Notes: generated from the sequence alone by a model not told the origin. Positions 30,980 to 40,514 are shown, counted from the first letter of the stretch. The stretch is DNA of 41,768 nt from PALSA-911 sp037442565 (GCA_037442565.1 JBBIQA010000015.1:1-41768), one strand, 5' to 3'. Made by a program: numbers and translations.

Positions 30980-31079
30980 NNNNNNNNNNNNNNNNNNNNN
31001 NNNNNNNNNNNNNNNNNNNNNNNNNNNNNNNNNNNNNNNNNNNNNNNNNNNNNNNNNNNNNNNNNNNNNNNNNNNNNNN
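30980..31079. other. Assembly gap (100 N)
   Basis: Exactly 100 N separate the truncated ParA gene from the truncated CopD-like gene. The missing ends (about 30 and 50 codons) do not fit into 100 bp, so the length is a placeholder, and additional genes inside cannot be excluded. Confidence 0.98.
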
Positions 31080-31371
31080 GCGCTTCTTCCTGATCGTCTG
31101 GCACGCCATGCCGCTGGTGCTGCTGAGCGGCTACCTCATGCTGTTCGGCCTCTATGGCGGCTTCGCCGGCGCCAGCCCGTATATCCACGTTATGCACCTG
31201 ACCGGCCTGATCATGGCCGGCGTTTTCATCTGGATCTTCGTCGGCCCGTGGAAGCGCTTTCGCACCGACCCGGCCAGCCGCCCGGAAGCGGCAAACGCCA
31301 TCCGCAAGCTGATCGGGATCAACCTGATCCTGGGTCTGCTGACCATCGTGATCGCAGGGATGATTAATTAG
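31080..31371 (+). CDS. CopD-like integral membrane protein, N-terminus lost in gap
   Basis: The 96 visible residues form the last part of a small membrane protein. There are three hydrophobic segments: WHAMPLVLLSGYLMLFGLYGG, HVMHLTGLIMAGVFIWIFVG and the final IGINLILGLLTIVIAGMIN. A short polar stretch (PWKRFRTDPASRPEAANAIRKL) precedes the last helix. This pattern fits uncharacterised proteins of about 150 residues in the CopD family, some of which are linked to copper uptake; no metal ligands can be judged from this fragment. The reading frame enters directly from the N run. The stop TAG at 31369-31371 overlaps the stop of the convergent transporter gene. Confidence 0.7.
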
Positions 31372-32306
31372 CGCTTCAATCCAAGCGAGACTTCCCGCCG
31401 GTAGATATATATCCCCGACGCCACCACGATCGCGATGCCCAGGATGTTCCACGCATCCGGCACTTCGTCCCACAGCAACATGCCAAGCAGCGTGGTGTAC
31501 AGGATGGCACTGTATTCGAACGGCGCCACCAGTGTGGTTTCCCCGGTGCGGTAGCCCTCGGTCATCAACAGCTGCGCAATGCCGGAGATAACGCCCACCC
31601 CGACCAGCGCGGCCAACTGCATCGCATTGGGCGTCACCCATACCGGCACCGAGCCGGCCGCGGCGATGGCGGCACTGCCCAGGCTGAACCACGCCACGAT
31701 CGTGACATTCGGCTCCCCGATGCGGCCCATCTTGCGGATGGAGATCATCGCCAGCGCCCAGGCCATCACGCCCAGCACCACGAACGCCACCGCGCCCAGG
31801 GCCACCGGGTCATCGCCCACTCCGCCATGCCCCATGATCTGGGGAATGGGGCGCACCATCACGACCACGCCGGCGAAGCCGACCAGGATCGCCGTCGCAC
31901 GCCGCCAGCCAACACGCTCGCCAAGCAGCGGCACCGACAGCACCGTCAGGAACAACGGCATGGCGAAGCCCAGCGCCGTCACCATCGCCAGCGGCAGCAT
32001 CCGATAGCCGTAGAACGACGTGACCATGCCAAGAAACCCATACATCGTCCGCACGGCATGGCTGAGCGGGCGGCTGGTCTTCAGCGCCCGCCACCCGCCA
32101 TGGCGCAGCAACAGGGGGGAAATAACCGCGAACGCCACCAGGCTGCGGAACAGCACGATCTCGATCGTGGGGATGCCGGCGCCGAGGCCTTTGACCAGCG
32201 CGGCGGACAGCGCGAACGCCAGCGACGACCCCAGCACGCACAGGATCGCGCGGCGGCGTGCCGTCTTCAGCACGGCGGGGGAGACAGCGACGGGCGTTCC
32301 ACTCAT
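31368..32306 (-). CDS. EamA/DMT-family transporter
   Basis: The 312-residue protein has ten predicted hydrophobic helices in two repeated EamA halves (SSLAFALSAALVKGLG... and VAFVVLGVMAWALAMISIRKMG...). The family loop FRSLVAFAVISPLLL is in the first half, and the MLLWDEVPDAWNILGIAIVVASG segment is in the second. Such drug/metabolite transporters usually export small metabolites; the substrate cannot be deduced. The start at ATG 32306 fits the expected first helix, though the ribosome site is weak; the open frame continues far upstream without family content. It is convergent with the CopD-like gene, sharing four bases at the stops, and divergent from the hydrolase gene. Confidence 0.9.
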   Translation of the reverse strand: MSGTPVAVSPAVLKTARRRAILCVLGSSLAFALSAALVKGLGAGIPTIEIVLFRSLVAFAVISPLLLRHGGWRALKTSRPLSHAVRTMYGFLGMVTSFYGYRMLPLAMVTALGFAMPLFLTVLSVPLLGERVGWRRATAILVGFAGVVVMVRPIPQIMGHGGVGDDPVALGAVAFVVLGVMAWALAMISIRKMGRIGEPNVTIVAWFSLGSAAIAAAGSVPVWVTPNAMQLAALVGVGVISGIAQLLMTEGYRTGETTLVAPFEYSAILYTTLLGMLLWDEVPDAWNILGIAIVVASGIYIYRREVSLGLKR

Positions 32307-32399
32307 TGGCCTGGAAACTAGCCCAACCGGGCGGCCGCCGCATTGCCAAAGGAAGCGGAGTGGGGTTGCATTCCACGCGCACAGAAGGAGAAGCGTCGA

Positions 32400-33350
32400 A
32401 TGAACGATCGGTCGCGCTGGGACCCGGAGATGGTCGCCAACCAGCAGAAATTCGACGAGGCGGCCGCCAAATATCCGCCGGTGCAGCCGGTGCAGCCCTT
32501 GGGTCCGCATCGGCGCGTGAACGAGTTGCTGAACCTGCCCTACGCGCAGGGCGGCCCGGAAATGGCCGAGACCACGGACCGCTGGGTGATGGGCCGCGGA
32601 AGGCGCATCCTGTGCCGCACCTACCGGCCGCGCACCGACAAAATCCTGCCCACGCTGGTGTATCTGCATGGCGGCGGCTGGGTGTGGATGTCGATCGACA
32701 CGCATGACCGCATCTGCCGCGAACTCGCCGCCGCCGGCCAGGTCAGCGTCATCAGCGTGGATTACACGCTGTCACCCGAAGCCCAGTTTCCGCAGGCGAT
32801 CGAGGAAGCCGCCGCGGTGGTGCGCCACGTCGCCGGGCACGGCGCCGAATGGGGCCTCGACCCAAGCCGCATCCTGATCGGCGGCGACAGTGCCGGCGCC
32901 AACCTGGCGCTCGGCACCACGCTGATGCTGCGCGAGCAGGGCGGGCCGGCGATCCATGCCATCCTCGCCACCTATCCGGTCTGCGACAGCAGGCTGGACA
33001 CGCCGAGCTACCAGGAATTCGAGACCGGCTACGGCCTGACGAAGGAGCGGATGGCGTTCTATTGGTCCGTCTACGTGCCGCACGAAGCCGACCGGGCCCA
33101 CCCCTGGGCGGCGCCGATGCGTGCCGACCTGCGTGGTTTGCCCCCGACCCTGGTGCTGCTGGCGGAACTGGACGTGCTGCGCTCCGAAGGCGAGGCTTTC
33201 GCCGAAAAACTCAAGGCCGCCGGCGTGGCGGTGGAGGTCGAAACCTATCCCGGCCTGGTGCACGGCTTCCTGCGCGCCACGACGATGGTGCAGAAAGCCC
33301 GCGACGCCGTGGCCCGCGCCGGCGATTGGCTGCAACGCGTGGGGATCTGA
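32400..33350 (+). CDS. Alpha/beta hydrolase (hormone-sensitive lipase type)
   Basis: This is a cytoplasmic esterase-like enzyme of 316 residues. The oxyanion-hole motif HGGGW is at 90-94, the nucleophile elbow GDSAG at 162-166 (Ser164), with Asp258 (AELDVLRSEG) and His288 (GLVHGFL) completing the triad. The family acts on short acyl or aryl esters; the natural substrate is unknown. ATG 32400 has AAGGAG nine bases upstream, which decides the start. It is a single plus-strand gene between minus-strand neighbours. Confidence 0.93.
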   Translation: MNDRSRWDPEMVANQQKFDEAAAKYPPVQPVQPLGPHRRVNELLNLPYAQGGPEMAETTDRWVMGRGRRILCRTYRPRTDKILPTLVYLHGGGWVWMSIDTHDRICRELAAAGQVSVISVDYTLSPEAQFPQAIEEAAAVVRHVAGHGAEWGLDPSRILIGGDSAGANLALGTTLMLREQGGPAIHAILATYPVCDSRLDTPSYQEFETGYGLTKERMAFYWSVYVPHEADRAHPWAAPMRADLRGLPPTLVLLAELDVLRSEGEAFAEKLKAAGVAVEVETYPGLVHGFLRATTMVQKARDAVARAGDWLQRVGI

Positions 33351-33363
33351 CGCCCTGGGGCGA

Positions 33364-33392
33364 GACCGCGGATGGTTTCTCCCGCCGCGGTC
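33364..33392. repeat. Inverted repeat between convergent hydrolase and selO genes
   Basis: An 8-bp stem GACCGCGG/CCGCGGTC with a 13-nt loop spans the short region between two convergent genes and touches the SelO stop codon. There is no T-run on either strand, so a role as a bidirectional terminator is only a possibility. Confidence 0.3.
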
Positions 33393-34869
33393 AGGTGCCG
33401 CAAAACGTCCGCTGCACCCTTTGTTCGGGCAGCGGCGGCGCGGCATAGCGCGCGAAGGCGGGATTGTCCTCGTAGGGCCGGGACACGACTTCGAGCAATT
33501 GCTCGAAGGGCGCGAAATCGCCCTGTTCGATCGCCGCGTTCAGTGCTTCCTCCACCAGATGGTTACGCGGAATGAAAGCCGGATTGACCGACCGCATGGC
33601 GGCCGCGCCCGCGTGCTCGCCTCCCGGCTCCGTGTGGAGCCGCGCCCGCCAGCGCTCGGCCCATGCATCATACGCCGACCCGTCGGCGAACAACTCCCGC
33701 ACGGCGGCATCGCCCTGCGGCCCGGCCGCCGCATCGCATAACCGGCGAAAGGTCAGAGTGAAATCGGCCTGGTTCTCCGCCATCCGCTTCAACAGGTCTT
33801 GCGCCAGCGCCCTGTCGCCATCCCGCTCCGTCGCCAGTCCGATCTTGCGCAGCAGCCCGGCGAAATACGCCGCCTCGAAAGCCGGCCCAAAACCGGCCAG
33901 CCCTTCCTCCGCCGCCGCCACCGCCGCGTCCTCATCGTCAGCCAGCAGGGGCAGCAGCGTCTCGGCCAACCGCGTCACATTCCAGGCCGCGATGCGCGGC
34001 TGATTTGCATAGGCGTAGCGCCCGGCCTGGTCGATCGAGCTGAACACCTTGCCCGGCTCGTAGGCATCCAGGAACGCGCAGGGACCGTAATCGATCGTTT
34101 CTCCTGAAATGGATGTGTTGTCGGTGTTCATCACGCCATGGATGAAACCGATCAGCAGCCATTTCGCGACCAGGTCCGCCTGCCGCGCGACCACGCCTGC
34201 CAACAGCGCCCGGTACGGATGTTCCGACTGCGCGGCCCCCGGATAGTGCCGGGCAATCGCGTAATCCGCCAGCTGGCGCACCGCTTCGGTATCGCCGCGG
34301 GCCGCGAAATACTGGAAGGTGCCGACGCGGATATGGCTCGCGGCCACCCGCGTCAACACCGCCCCGGGCAACAGGGTTTCACGACGAACCGCCTCGCCGG
34401 TGGTTACCGCGGCCAGTGCCCGAGTGGTCGGCACGCCAAGGGCGGCCATCGCCTCGCTGACGATATATTCGCGCAGCACCGGCCCCAGGGCCGCCCTTCC
34501 GTCGCCTCGGCGGGAGAATGGCGTCGGTCCTGAGCCTTTCAGCTGCACATCGCGCCTGGCGCCATCGCGGCCGATCACCTCGCCCAGCAGCACCGCACGC
34601 CCGTCGCCAAGCTGAGGCACGAAATTGCCGAACTGGTGCCCGGCATAGGCCAGCGCCAGCGGCGCCGCGCCCTCCGGCACGCGATTGCCGGCCAGGATCG
34701 CCACCCCCTCGGGGCTCGCCAGTTCGTCCGCGTCCAGGCCCAGGCTGGCCGCCAGCCCAGCGTTCACCCGCACCATCCGCGGCTCGGCTACCGGTGTCGG
34801 GTCCAGCCGCGCATAGAAATGCGCCGGCAGCCGGCTGTAGCTGTTATCGAACGAAAACCCGACCGGCAT
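33391..34869 (-). CDS. selO: SelO family protein adenylyltransferase (YdiU)
   Basis: SelO is a pseudokinase-fold enzyme that transfers AMP from ATP to protein Ser, Thr or Tyr residues, with a role in the oxidative stress response known from E. coli. Visible signatures are YAGHQFGNFVPQLGDGRA, the ATP-site segment LKGSGPTPFSRRGDGRAALG, REYIVSEAMAALGVPTTRAL and the metal-binding HGVMNTDNTSISGETIDYGPC. The C-terminus is CGT, so the redox-active Cys near the end of the family is retained. A start at ATG 34869 puts GAGG nine bases upstream and gives 492 residues. ATG 34878 is also possible but GAGG then abuts it. Confidence 0.94.
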   Translation of the reverse strand: MPVGFSFDNSYSRLPAHFYARLDPTPVAEPRMVRVNAGLAASLGLDADELASPEGVAILAGNRVPEGAAPLALAYAGHQFGNFVPQLGDGRAVLLGEVIGRDGARRDVQLKGSGPTPFSRRGDGRAALGPVLREYIVSEAMAALGVPTTRALAAVTTGEAVRRETLLPGAVLTRVAASHIRVGTFQYFAARGDTEAVRQLADYAIARHYPGAAQSEHPYRALLAGVVARQADLVAKWLLIGFIHGVMNTDNTSISGETIDYGPCAFLDAYEPGKVFSSIDQAGRYAYANQPRIAAWNVTRLAETLLPLLADDEDAAVAAAEEGLAGFGPAFEAAYFAGLLRKIGLATERDGDRALAQDLLKRMAENQADFTLTFRRLCDAAAGPQGDAAVRELFADGSAYDAWAERWRARLHTEPGGEHAGAAAMRSVNPAFIPRNHLVEEALNAAIEQGDFAPFEQLLEVVSRPYEDNPAFARYAAPPLPEQRVQRTFCGT

Positions 34870-34956
34870 GCGATTCATCCTCAAAACGCCTCAAGTCATC
34901 TGGTTCCGGCGCGGTCCGGGATCAACCGCAATCCGCGGCATAGGCCGACACGGCCG

Positions 34957-36990
34957 CTACCCGTCCGCCAGCGCCAGCAGGCCCCGATGGCGCAGCAATG
35001 CCTCCGTCCGCGGCTGTTCGCCGCGAAACTCCACATAAAGCTCCATCGGATCGCGCGTATCCCCAGCCGCCAATATCCGCCGCAGCCGCCCCGCCACCGC
35101 CGGGTCGAACGGATCGCCGGCGGCCTCGAAGCAGCCGAACCCGTCGGCGTCCAGCACTTCGGCCCATAGATACGAGTAATAGCCGGCGGCGTAGCCGGCG
35201 CCGGCGAACAGGTGCTGGAAATGCGTCGGACGATGGCGCGGGCCGATCTCCGCCGGCATGCCGATCCCTGCCAGAACCTCGCGCTCGAACGCCGCCACAT
35301 CCAGCCCGGCCGGATCGGGATGCGCATGCAGCGCCATGTCCAGCACGGCTGAAGCCGTATATTCGACGGTGGCAAAGCCCTGGTTGAAATGGCGCGCCGA
35401 CAGCAGCCGCTGCAGCAAAGGTTCGGGCAACGGCTCCCCGGTCTCATGATGTCGCGCATACCGCCGCAGCGTTTCCAGCACGGCCAGCCAATGCTCGTAG
35501 ATCTGCGAGGGAAACTCGACGAAATCCCGCCGCACGGACGTGCCGGACTGCGAGGGATAGCGCACCCGGCTCAGCAGCCCGTGCAGCGCATGGCCGAATT
35601 CGTGGAACAGCGTCTCCGCGTCATCGAAACTCAGCAGCGTCGGCGTGCCGCGGGAGAAATTGTTGTTGTTGACGATGATCGGCGAAACCGCCTCGTCCAT
35701 TGCCTCCTGGTCGCGGTAGCTGCTCATCCAGGCACCGGAGCGCTTGCCGGAGCGGGCATGATTATCGGCCAGGAAAACCCCGACATGCCCCTGATCGTCC
35801 CGCACCTCCCAGGCGCGCATATCCGGGTGGTAACCGGAAATTTCCGGCTGCGGGACGAAGCTCAGGCCGAACAGCCGGGAGGCGGTATCGAACGCCGCCT
35901 GCTGGATATTCTCCAGCACGAAATAGGGCTTCAGCTCCGCCTCATCGATCGCGAACTCGGCCTGGCGCACGCGCTCGGCGTAATGCCGCCAGTCCCAGGG
36001 CTCGATGGCCTCGTTGATGCCGTCGCCACGGGCCACTTCCAGCAGCCGGTCCCGCTCCGCCGCGGCGCGGTGCGTCGCCGCTTTCCAGACCTCGTCCGTC
36101 AGGCGGGCAACGTTCTCGCGCGATGCCGCCATGGTGTCGGCCATGCGGAATTCGGCATAGGTCGGATAGCCCAGCAACCTTGCCCGCTCCAGCCGCAGCG
36201 CCAGGATCTCCGGGATCAGCACGCGGTTGTCGTGCGGGCCGGCATGCTCGCCGCGCGCCACCCAGGCGAGATAGGCCACGCGCCGCAGATCGCGGCGGGT
36301 GGAGAAGGTAAGGAACGGCTCGATCGAAGAACGCGCCAGCGTGATGGCATGGCCCGCCAGCCCCCGCTCGGCCGCCGCCTGGCGCGCGCCCTCGCGGACG
36401 AACTCCGGCAGGCCCGCCAGATCGGCCTCGGCCAGCGCCAGGTGCCATTCCTTCTCGTCATGCACGACGTTCTGGCCGAACCGGGTGTGCAGCGTGGCCA
36501 GCCGCTCGGAAATCGCCGACATGCGCGCCTTCTCCGCCGAGCCGAGCCGGGCGCCGTTGCGCACGAAGCCGAGATGCCGTCGCTCCAGCAGCCGCCGGGC
36601 ATCCGGCGCGAGGCCGAGCGCATGGCGCTGCTCATGCAGCGCGTCGATGCGGGCGAACAGGGCGGGATCGAGCGCCACCCGCATGCCGTGCTGGGCGAGT
36701 TTCGGCGCGAATTCGAGGTCGATCGCCTCCAACTCCGGCGAACCAAGACTGGCGACAAGATTGCCGAACACGTTGCCGACAAGCTGCAGCAGCCTGCCGC
36801 TGCGCTCCAGCGCCTCGATCGTATTGGCGAAGGTAGGTGCGGCCGGATCGCCGGCGATCGCCTCGATCTCGGCGATATGCTCGCCCATGCCGCGCTCCAG
36901 CGCCGCCGGAAAATGCTCGGGGAGGATGCGGTCGAACGGCGGCACGCCAAATGGAGTGGTCCAGGGTTCGAAAAACGGATTGCTGCTCAT
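34957..36990 (-). CDS. dcp: Peptidyl-dipeptidase Dcp (M3 family zinc peptidase)
   Basis: The enzyme removes dipeptides from peptide C-termini. The 677-residue protein has the zinc motif HEFGH at about residue 460, with the downstream conserved SVRRDFVEFPSQIYEHW segment carrying the third zinc ligand region, and the C-terminal HFQHLFAGAGYAAGYYSYLWA. The N-terminus NPFFEPWTTPFGVPPFDRI and the total length match Dcp (about 680) more closely than oligopeptidase A, although the families are close. ATG 36990 is used because it fits the family start; the open frame upstream to 37104 overlaps the next gene. It follows the LLM oxidoreductase gene after 41 bp. Confidence 0.9.
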   Translation of the reverse strand: MSSNPFFEPWTTPFGVPPFDRILPEHFPAALERGMGEHIAEIEAIAGDPAAPTFANTIEALERSGRLLQLVGNVFGNLVASLGSPELEAIDLEFAPKLAQHGMRVALDPALFARIDALHEQRHALGLAPDARRLLERRHLGFVRNGARLGSAEKARMSAISERLATLHTRFGQNVVHDEKEWHLALAEADLAGLPEFVREGARQAAAERGLAGHAITLARSSIEPFLTFSTRRDLRRVAYLAWVARGEHAGPHDNRVLIPEILALRLERARLLGYPTYAEFRMADTMAASRENVARLTDEVWKAATHRAAAERDRLLEVARGDGINEAIEPWDWRHYAERVRQAEFAIDEAELKPYFVLENIQQAAFDTASRLFGLSFVPQPEISGYHPDMRAWEVRDDQGHVGVFLADNHARSGKRSGAWMSSYRDQEAMDEAVSPIIVNNNNFSRGTPTLLSFDDAETLFHEFGHALHGLLSRVRYPSQSGTSVRRDFVEFPSQIYEHWLAVLETLRRYARHHETGEPLPEPLLQRLLSARHFNQGFATVEYTASAVLDMALHAHPDPAGLDVAAFEREVLAGIGMPAEIGPRHRPTHFQHLFAGAGYAAGYYSYLWAEVLDADGFGCFEAAGDPFDPAVAGRLRRILAAGDTRDPMELYVEFRGEQPRTEALLRHRGLLALADG

Positions 36991-37031
36991 CCGCAAGTGG
37001 TGCCCAAGCGGTCCCGCCGGGTCAAGCGGGC

Positions 37032-38027
37032 TCAGAGCTCCGCCATGACCCGGCCGACGCGCCGGATGCTCGCCAGCACCTCTTCCTGCGGCAATCCCGG
37101 CCAATTCATTCGGAAGCGGAACTCCGTGGCGCCGAGTTCGTCGCGATAGCGTTGCAGCTCATCGCGCACATAGGCCTCGTCACCAACCACGAACCGATCC
37201 TGCGCGAACTGGCGAAACGACGCATCGCCGGCCGCACCATCGAAGCCGCCGAAGCCGTGGCCGGCATAACGGGAATATTTGGCCGCGATCGGTCCCTGCG
37301 CCAGCTCGATCGCCGCGTTCATCGACGGGCCGCAGAAACACTCGCGGGACACCTGGCGCACGTAATCGAGCGGCCGGCCGAGTTCCATCCGGGTCTGATG
37401 AAACAGCCCCCACCACTGCTTCATCTCATCCATCGACATCGCTCCAGCGCCCTGCCAGGAATCGCCCAGTTCCGCCGCGCGCTTCACCGCCTCCGGCACC
37501 GTGCCGCCGATCCAGATCGGCAGCCCCGCCGGATTGCGCGGCCGCAGGCTGAGGCTGACGTCATCCAGCCGGATGTACTTGCCATGGAACGTGACGTGAT
37601 CGCCCGACAGCAGCAGCCGCATCGCCTGCACATATTCGCGAAAGCGCGGCACCCGGGATTTCCGTTCGATCCCCATGGCGTTGAACTCGCTGTCGCGATA
37701 CCCCAGCCCGACACCGAGCACGAACTTGCCGTCCGTCAGGTGATCCAGCGTGGCGGCTTCCTCGGCCAGCAGCACCGGGTTCAGCATCGGCAGCAGCAGC
37801 ACGGCCGTTCCCATCCGCATGCCGCCGGACAGCTGCGCCAGATAGCCCATGATCGGCGAGGCCGCGAACTGGCGTATGCTCGGCCCCGTCACGAAATGCT
37901 GCGGGAACCACAACCCGTCGAAACCCGCATCACGGGCCGTCAGCACCTGCTGCCTGATCTGCTCCAGGTGCGTGGAGATCTCGAAACGGCTTTCCGTTTC
38001 CAGGCTGACGAACAGGCCGGCTTTCAT
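37032..38027 (-). CDS. LLM-class flavin-dependent oxidoreductase
   Basis: This is a luciferase-like TIM-barrel enzyme of 331 residues, probably using FMN or F420. Visible family parts are ARDAGFDGLWFPQHF, MGTAVLLLPMLNPVLLAEEAATLDHLTDGKFVLGVGLGYRDSEFNAMG, LRPRNPAGLPIWIGG and the C-terminal FVVGDEAYVRDELQRY. Its substrate is unknown. GGGGAG lies five bases before ATG 38027, only nine bases after the stop of the CoA-transferase gene. The two are therefore almost certainly co-transcribed, which suggests an acyl-CoA-related substrate. Confidence 0.9.
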   Translation of the reverse strand: MKAGLFVSLETESRFEISTHLEQIRQQVLTARDAGFDGLWFPQHFVTGPSIRQFAASPIMGYLAQLSGGMRMGTAVLLLPMLNPVLLAEEAATLDHLTDGKFVLGVGLGYRDSEFNAMGIERKSRVPRFREYVQAMRLLLSGDHVTFHGKYIRLDDVSLSLRPRNPAGLPIWIGGTVPEAVKRAAELGDSWQGAGAMSMDEMKQWWGLFHQTRMELGRPLDYVRQVSRECFCGPSMNAAIELAQGPIAAKYSRYAGHGFGGFDGAAGDASFRQFAQDRFVVGDEAYVRDELQRYRDELGATEFRFRMNWPGLPQEEVLASIRRVGRVMAEL

Positions 38028-38036
38028 GTTGCTCCC

Positions 38037-40442
38037 CTACCCCGCCACCACTTCGGTGCCGATCACGCCCGCCGCCTGCAGCCGCGCCAGTTCCGCCGCA
38101 TCCAGGCCGGCCAACTCGCCCAGCACGTCCGCATTGAACTGCCCCAGCGTCGGGGAGACCCAGCGCACCGGATACGGTGCCTCCCCCTCCCGCCATCCGG
38201 CGGATGGCTGCGGATGACGGCCGATGAAGGCACGATCGACCATCCGGTAGAACCCCCGCGCGGCCAGGTGCGGATCGTCCAGCAGTTCCAGCGGACCACG
38301 CACCACCCCCGCCGCAACGCCGGCCGCCTGCAATTCCGCCATTGCCGTGTCGGGGTCGCGCGTCTCGGTCCAGTTGCCGATCGCCGCCTCGATCTCCTCG
38401 ATCCGCTCCCGCCGGTCCGCTTCATGCGGCAGAAGTTCGGCAAGATCCGGCCGGCCGATCCGCCGGCACAGGCGCCGCCACATTGCATCATCGGCCACCG
38501 TCAGCATCACCCATGCATCCGCGCCCTCGCAGCGGAACGCGCCCTGCGGCACGAACTGCGGATGACGGTTGCCGTCCCGCGCCGGCACCGCCGCTCCGGC
38601 CGAGCGCGCCATCATCCACGGCGCCGTCATCACCAGCATGCATTCCACCTGCGACAGGTCGATATGCTGGCCCTGCCCGGTTCGTTGCCGATGGAACAAT
38701 GCCGTCAGCACCGAGGCCAGCGCGTTGTAGCCGCCGATGGCGTCGCCGAACGCCGAATTGCCCATCACCGGCGGATCGCCCGGCCGCCCTACCAGCAGCG
38801 GCAGCCCCGAGCCCTGTTCCAGCGTGGAACCATAGGCCCGGCACTCCTTCCAATCCTCGCACGCCCCCAGCCCGCCGGCTCCGAACCCCGACATGGAGAT
38901 CATCACCAAGGATGGGTTCGCCTCGCGCAGCCGCGCATAATCCAGCCCCAGTTTCGGCAACACGCCGGTGGAGTAGTTCTCCACCACCGCGTCCGATTTC
39001 GCCACCAGCTGCTTGAGGATGCGCACGCCGTCTGCCGACGTCAGGTCCAGACTGATGCCGCGCTTGTTGCGGTTCAGCGCATTGAAGCGGCCGGTCTTTT
39101 CGTACAGACGCTGTTCCAGCGCCGCCGGGCGCATATCCGTCCCGCGCCACCAATCCGGATAGCGGCAGGCCTCCACCTTCACCACATCCGCACCCAGGTC
39201 GGCCAGATGGCGCGTGCATAGCGGCCCCGCCCAGCCCATCGACAGATCGACGATCCGGACCCCTTCCAGCGGCAGCCGGCTCGTAACCAAACCCGGCGCA
39301 GGCACGGGAATGCGCTCACCCGAAAACGTCGCATGTCCCGCGCCCGGATCCGGCAGCTCCCCGCCCCGGCGCGGCGGGGTAAGCGTCAGGCGCATCGGCG
39401 GTCCGGGCGCCTCCACCGCGCGTGCGCCGACGCGCACCGGAACGATCGCGCCGCGCGCGCGGAACACCTCGCTGTGCAGTGCCGTGTCCAGGTCCGGCAC
39501 TTCCACCAGCGGCAGGCGGAGTTCCAGGCCGCGGCGAAACCATTCCCGCGCCGGACGTTCCAGCAGTTTCGGCCCGATCCGCGCCTCGATCTCCTCGGCC
39601 CGCGGCAGGCGCTCGACACTGGTCGTCAGGCCGGGATCTTTGGCCAGGTCGTCCAGGCCGAGCATCTCGCAGAAGCCCCGCCACTGCGCGGGCGTCACCA
39701 GCGTCACGCCCAGCCAACCCTCGGCGGTCGGGTAGATGCCTACCGGAAAGGTCGGCGGGAACCGGTTGATCCCCTCGCGCCGGTAGCCGGCGCCAAGCAC
39801 CCAGGATTCCGAAGCCGGCAGATCCACCAGCGCGATGCAGGCCTCCTGCACGCTCACGTCCAGCCGGCTGCCGACGCCCGTCACGCCGCGCGCATGCAGC
39901 GCCGCCAGCACGGCGGAGAACCCCGCCAACCCTCCGATGATGCCGGCATGGTAGTCCGGCGCATTCAGCGGCGGACCCTCCGCCGGCCCCACCAGCTTGG
40001 TCATTCCCGCCAGCGCCCGGCACACCGCGTCGCTGCCGGCGTAATCCCGATAGGGGCCGGTCTGTCCGAACCACCTCACCGACGCATGCACGCGAGCCCC
40101 GGGCGAAGCTGCCGCTTCGGCCAATACCTCGCCCCAGCCCTGCGCCGAACCCATCGCATCGATGCACACATCGGCCGCGCCGATCAGCCCGGTCAGCCGC
40201 ACCCGGTCGGCTTCCCGTGCGGGGTCCAGCACCAGGCTCGACTTGCCGAAATTCAAATAGGCGAACCAGGCGCCGACCGTCTCGCCCCCGCCCTCGATCA
40301 GCGGCGCGTGACCGCGGCCCGGATCGCCGCCTGGCGGCTCGATGCGGATCACCTCCGCCCCGAAATCCGCCAGCAGCCGGGCGCAATACGCTCCCGCCGG
40401 CAATCCGCCCACTTCCACCACGCGCAACGATGTCAACGGCAT
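38037..40442 (-). CDS. Double-domain CaiB/BaiF (class III) CoA-transferase
   Basis: The 801-residue protein contains two complete CaiB/BaiF domains in one chain. The first covers about 1-385 (LRVVEVGGLPAGAYCARLLADFGAEVIRIE) and the second about 390-801 (VRIVDLSMGWAGPLCTRHLADLGADVVKVE). Single-domain family members are about 400 residues. The Asp that forms the acyl-CoA intermediate is present in both halves (Asp163 in NAPDYHAGIIGG, Asp567 in AFGDAIGGYNA). The family moves CoA between carboxylic acids, as in carnitine, bile-acid or formate/oxalate metabolism; this substrate is unknown. The second half keeps the longer GLDYARLREANPSLVMISMSGFG motif better than the first, so the N-terminal half may be more diverged. 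It is followed immediately by the LLM oxidoreductase gene. Confidence 0.92.
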   Translation of the reverse strand: MPLTSLRVVEVGGLPAGAYCARLLADFGAEVIRIEPPGGDPGRGHAPLIEGGGETVGAWFAYLNFGKSSLVLDPAREADRVRLTGLIGAADVCIDAMGSAQGWGEVLAEAAASPGARVHASVRWFGQTGPYRDYAGSDAVCRALAGMTKLVGPAEGPPLNAPDYHAGIIGGLAGFSAVLAALHARGVTGVGSRLDVSVQEACIALVDLPASESWVLGAGYRREGINRFPPTFPVGIYPTAEGWLGVTLVTPAQWRGFCEMLGLDDLAKDPGLTTSVERLPRAEEIEARIGPKLLERPAREWFRRGLELRLPLVEVPDLDTALHSEVFRARGAIVPVRVGARAVEAPGPPMRLTLTPPRRGGELPDPGAGHATFSGERIPVPAPGLVTSRLPLEGVRIVDLSMGWAGPLCTRHLADLGADVVKVEACRYPDWWRGTDMRPAALEQRLYEKTGRFNALNRNKRGISLDLTSADGVRILKQLVAKSDAVVENYSTGVLPKLGLDYARLREANPSLVMISMSGFGAGGLGACEDWKECRAYGSTLEQGSGLPLLVGRPGDPPVMGNSAFGDAIGGYNALASVLTALFHRQRTGQGQHIDLSQVECMLVMTAPWMMARSAGAAVPARDGNRHPQFVPQGAFRCEGADAWVMLTVADDAMWRRLCRRIGRPDLAELLPHEADRRERIEEIEAAIGNWTETRDPDTAMAELQAAGVAAGVVRGPLELLDDPHLAARGFYRMVDRAFIGRHPQPSAGWREGEAPYPVRWVSPTLGQFNADVLGELAGLDAAELARLQAAGVIGTEVVAG

Positions 40443-40514
40443 GCGGCCCTCGTTCGGCTCGTTTCCCCTGCGCGAACGATGTGCCGCGAGCCGCGCCGGC
40501 GCAACCCGGCCGGA

